32,142 nt of DNA from Saprospiraceae bacterium. GTDB taxonomy: Bacteria > Bacteroidota > Bacteroidia > Chitinophagales > Saprospiraceae. Position numbers and translations under genes: made by a program. Position 1 is the first letter of the stretch; each line of letters opens with the position of its first letter. The stretch is from contig JADLDL010000130.1 in the NCBI GenBank assembly GCA_020846655.1, positions 1 through 32,142 on the forward strand, in the 5' to 3' direction. Below the pieces are notes generated by a model, which saw only the letters and a list, made by a program, of their open reading frames with translations, was not told where the DNA came from and ran no database searches. This document shows positions 30,101-32,142 of the stretch, in pieces.

Positions 30101-32142
30101 GTCGCAGGCATCGGTGGCGGTTACCGTAGCGGCAACGGGCACGGCACTGCATTCAGCCGTAATATCGCCTGGCACCGTACCGAATACCGGTGGCGTAGTG
30201 TCAAATACTTCAATCACTTGTACCGTGTTCGTCGAGTTGCCGCAGGCATCCACGGCAGTCCAGCTCCGCGTCAGCGTGTACTGGCCGGCGCAATTGCCCG
30301 GCTCGATACTTTCCGAAGGCGTCACAACGGGCTGCATATCGCAGGCGTCGGTGGCGGTTACGGTAGCGACCGCCGGAACGGCATCGCATTCAGCAGTAAT
30401 ATTACCCGGCACCGTGCCGAATACTGGCGGCGTAGTGTCAAATACTTCAATCACTTGAACCGTGCTCGTCGAGTTGCCGCAGGCATCCATGGCCGTCCAG
30501 GTCCGCGTCAGCGTGTAGTTGCCGGCGCAATTGCCCGGCTCAATGCTTTCCGATGGCGTCACTACGGGCTGCATGTCGCAGGCATCCGTGGCCGTGACGG
30601 TTGCTGCCGTTGGAACGGCATCGCATTCGGCGGTAATGTTGCCCGGCACCGTGCCGAACACTGGCGGGGTGGTGTCAAATACTTCAATCACCTGTGCCGT
30701 CGTCGTCGAATTGCCGCAGGCATCCACGGCCGTCCAGGTCCGCGTCAGGGTATAGCGGCCGGCGCAGTTGCCCGGCACCGAGCTTTCCGAGGGCGTCACA
30801 ACGGGTTGCATATCGCAGGCATCCGTGGCCGTGACGGTGGCGGCTGTCGGAACGGCATCGCATTCAACCGTGATGTCACCCGGCACCGTGCCGAACACTG
30901 GCGGCGTGTTGTCCACTACAGTAATAATTTGGGTAAATACCACGCTGGTATGGCCGCCGTCGTCGCTGACGGTCCAGGTATTGGTGTAGGTTCCGGCTTG
31001 CGGGCAAAGCATCCCAGCCTCAAAAAGGCCGGCTGTTTTCTCCGGTGTCAGCGTTTGATCGCAGTTGTCGACCGCCTCCGGCGCCAGGGCCTGGGCGTCT
31101 GCCAATGCCTGGGCATCCGAGCAGTCCACCGTGCGGTCAAGATCGCCGGCAACGGTCGTCCAGGTCGGGGCCTGGTTGTCGGTTACGAACACCTGCGTGG
31201 TGCAAGACGCCATCAGGCCACCTGGATCGGTGACGGTGATGGTGATGTCGTTGATACCCAGGTCCGAGCAGTCAAACAGGTCGGGTACTGCTGTGATCGT
31301 TAGTTCGTTCTGACAGTTGTCGGTACTGCCGGCCGCGAGCGCTTCCAAATCGCCTTGCGTAAGCGTGTAAGAGCCATTCAAACCCAATTCGACCGTTATA
31401 TCATTGCAAACCACGACGGGTGTTTCCGTGTCGGTAACAATGACGGTAAACGAACAACTTGTCGAATTCATAGAGGCATCGGTGGCGATCCAAACCGTCG
31501 TCGTCGTGCCGATCGGGAACAGCGAACCGCTGGCCAGGCCGGAACTCAAAACGAGGCTGACATTCGGGCAGTTGTCCGTCGCCGCCAATGCAGTGTAATT
31601 CACCACTGCGCCACACTCGCCCTCATCGTTGATGCGGGTGATGGTACTGGGCATCGGGCAGTTCTGGATGACCGGGAATTCCGCATCCGTCACCGTCACC
31701 GTAAAGGCGCAGGTTGCCGACAGGCCGGCGTTGTCCGTCACCCGGTACGTATTGGTCGTAACGCCCACCGGATACGCCGCGCCGCTGGCCAGGCCCGCGA
31801 TTTGGGTAACTACCGCGCCCGGGCAGTTGTCGTCGAAGGTCACGCCGTCGAAACTCACCACGGCGCTGCACAATTCCGGATCGGTATTGGCCGCAATGTT
31901 ATCCGGACAAACGATGGTCGGCAGTTCAGCATCCGTCACCGTCACGTTGAACGAACAGAAGACTGAGTTGCCCGCACCGTCGGTGGCCGAGTAACTGTTC
32001 ATCGTGGTGCCTACTGGGAACTGCTCCCCGCTCGCCAGGCCACCCGTTTGGGTGAACGTAGCGTTGGGGCAGTTGTCCGTCACCGTCACCGTGTAGGTTA
32101 CAGCCGCCGAACACAGGCCCAGGTCATTGGTGGTAGTGATCG
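27107..32142 (-). CDS. Giant HYR-repeat surface protein with T9SS sorting domain, N-terminus outside the window
   Basis: The frame is open to the right edge; the GTG at 32089 lies inside a repeat and is not a start. In translation order: several HYR-type domains (VTVTDAELPTIVCPDNIAANTD; DNCPGAVVTQ...), four 79-residue units (DTTPPVFGTVPGNITAECDA..., 29966-30913), and four 84-85-residue units (CEADIPQPNVS...GDTDNGGTGCAND, 28955-29965). Two more HYR-like domains follow. The C-terminal module is a CnaB-like strand segment, a dockerin-like stretch (LNGVNVLDALLVQQYIVG...IAADVNMNNAITTLDASF), a cohesin-like domain (LGAYQFALRFDTAYLSLLAV) and a T9SS sorting domain (NRPNPFSLETSIGFTLPEA). HYR domains are adhesive Ig-like folds. 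A cell-surface adhesin exported by T9SS is the likely role. Confidence 0.92.
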   Translation of the reverse strand, partial: ITTTNDLGLCSAAVTYTVTVTDNCPNATFTQTGGLASGEQFPVGTTMNSYSATDGAGNSVFCSFNVTVTDAELPTIVCPDNIAANTDPELCSAVVSFDGVTFDDNCPGAVVTQIAGLASGAAYPVGVTTNTYRVTDNAGLSATCAFTVTVTDAEFPVIQNCPMPSTITRINDEGECGAVVNYTALAATDNCPNVSLVLSSGLASGSLFPIGTTTTVWIATDASMNSTSCSFTVIVTDTETPVVVCNDITVELGLNGSYTLTQGDLEALAAGSTDNCQNELTITAVPDLFDCSDLGINDITITVTDPGGLMASCTTQVFVTDNQAPTWTTVAGDLDRTVDCSDAQALADAQALAPEAVDNCDQTLTPEKTAGLFEAGMLCPQAGTYTNTWTVSDDGGHTSVVFTQIITVVDNTPPVFGTVPGDITVECDAVPTAATVTATDACDMQPVVTPSESSVPGNCAGRYTLTRTWTAVDACGNSTTTAQVIEVFDTTPPVFGTVPGNITAECDAVPTAATVTATDACDMQPVVTPSESIEPGNCAGNYTLTRTWTAMDACGNSTSTVQVIEVFDTTPPVFGTVPGNITAECDAVPAVATVTATDACDMQPVVTPSESIEPGNCAGQYTLTRSWTAVDACGNSTNTVQVIEVFDTTPPVFGTVPGDITAECSAVPVAATVTATDACDMEPVVTPSETSVPGNCAGRYTLTRTWTAVDACGNSTSTVQIIEVFDTTPPTASAPAPLSLDCAADIPQPDINVVEDAADNCSQAVTVTHVGDTDNGGTGCANDPLIISRGYQLSDGCGNSTLVAQTITVLDDVAPTASTPAPITVACEADIPQPNVSTLSDASDNCSQVTVSLLGDTDNGGTGCANDPLLITRTYQLSDACGNTATVSQQITVLDNVSPTAPVLAPVQVQCEADVPQPDISIFSNATDDCSQVTVVYVGDTDNGGTGCANDTLVISRSYSLTDGCGNSTLAIQTIKVLDNTAPTAPALTALQLQCVDDVPAADISILSNATDNCSTVTVTHVGDTDNMGSGCASDTLKIERRYMLSDVCGNTALVIQTINVVDNTPPTFTAPPDLTLHLDADCSVSIPAFGDVTDEADNCSSNLDATFTEEVTPGPGQSERTITRSWTLTDACGNVASTQIQTISVRDTIRPTLSCPVHVQVKPDPGECTFTVVDDEYDPNPLLDNCGVELLTFTLSGVTESSGSGSLDGVSFEPGLTTVVWTVTDVNGNTQSCSFQVQVSDCANISGRLIWEGDDSDMSGVKDGTVALSGDATDLSAPTLADGEYLVTANMGTEFVLTPDKTAPPADPLNGVNVLDALLVQQYIVGAYMFLDPYKMIAADVNMNNAITTLDASFIRQAILGSQSALGVFLNKPWRFVPTPVNTPYSLGYTPPADPFSAPIPSTRVLTGVAGDAMGEDFYGIKTGDVNASGNPLLHPENTDPLIWTVQDRKLTAGETIEVLFSASAFEHLGAYQFALRFDTAYLSLLAVAPQPSVLNLNVNTHFGLYNAAAGEIRHLWLDPYGKTLSGGEPVFALQFTSRQGGVWLHEVLGLKPKAVASEAYSVDQRRGDLELVFTEPVVTTGVSDPGMPKAELLQNRPNPFSLETSIGFTLPEACDAQLRVMDATGRELWRIDNTYSAGYHEEVLRLKDLRTTGVLYYELVTPFGKLTRKMTAVAP
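28955..29965 (-). repeat. Four 252/255-bp repeats in the HYR gene
   Basis: One unit of 255 bp and three of 252 bp, each encoding APTA...PQPDIS..S.A.D.CSQVTV..VGDTDNGGTGCAND. They are diverged from each other, so older than the adjacent 237-bp set. Confidence 0.85.
29966..30913 (-). repeat. Four 237-bp tandem repeats in the HYR gene
   Basis: Exactly 4 x 237 bp, each encoding 79 residues (PPVFGTVPG.IT.EC.AVP...VTATDACDM.PVVTPSE). Units are very similar at protein and DNA level, pointing to recent unit duplication. Confidence 0.9.

Noticed and set aside
27215-31303. A 1362-codon open frame on the plus strand, antisense to the HYR gene
   Set aside because: It is a mirror of GC-rich, highly repetitive codons: Arg/Gly/His-rich, no recognisable domain, and the opposite strand encodes clear HYR and T9SS domains.
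32089-32089. GTG as the start of the HYR-repeat gene
   Set aside because: The frame continues without a stop to the window edge (TYTVTVTDNC), and the codon lies in the middle of an HYR strand.

Overview
The window comes from a member of the Bacteroidota, most likely of the Saprospiria (Lewinella/Haliscomenobacter-like). Two giant secreted proteins end in type IX secretion (T9SS) sorting domains, there is an 806-residue FtsX/MacB-type permease of the kind common in this phylum, and the GC-rich intergenic regions carry short repeats. No rRNA, tRNA or CRISPR array was found.

Region 1 (1-5203) is AT-rich and clearly unlike the rest. It holds three leftward genes, an EAD11-GTPase and two DUF6119/TIGR04141-family proteins, and the first codons of a fourth at the left edge. 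Each gene is followed within about 4 bases of its stop by a structured inverted repeat. The base string at the start of a gene block is complementary to the string just after the stop of the same block, which is the layout of integron cassettes (G|TT junction, attC-like hairpin). I read this as an integron-like cassette array carrying candidate conflict/defence genes. No integrase is in view.

Region 2 (5204-15121) is GC-rich. It has a hairpin and a hexanucleotide array, the FtsX permease, a 1.1 kb repeat-filled gap (two MITE-like elements, one compound palindrome, several hairpins), and a 2019-residue GH13 amylase-like secreted protein with lamin-tail, cysteine-rich tandem repeat, SprB-like, dockerin-like, cohesin-like and T9SS domains.

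Region 3 (15406-23865) looks like one regulatory unit. Seven leftward genes with short gaps (acidic/glycine-zipper protein, HEXXH zincin, 589-residue unknown, small unknown, amidohydrolase, SleB-like protein, DUF2272 protein) lie behind a consensus-perfect sigma-54 promoter at 23794-23808, with two TTTGNNCAAA dyads 31 bp apart just upstream. A sigma-54 activator with an altered GAFTGA loop is encoded convergently at the far end of the operon and is the obvious candidate regulator.

Region 4 (24044-32142) has a small secreted protein, an SPFH/flotillin-like membrane protein, and the 3' part of a giant HYR-repeat surface protein that runs off the right edge and shares its whole C-terminal module with the amylase. 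Two nearly identical hairpin terminators end the SPFH and HYR genes, and copies of an AT-rich dispersed repeat lie in the gaps.
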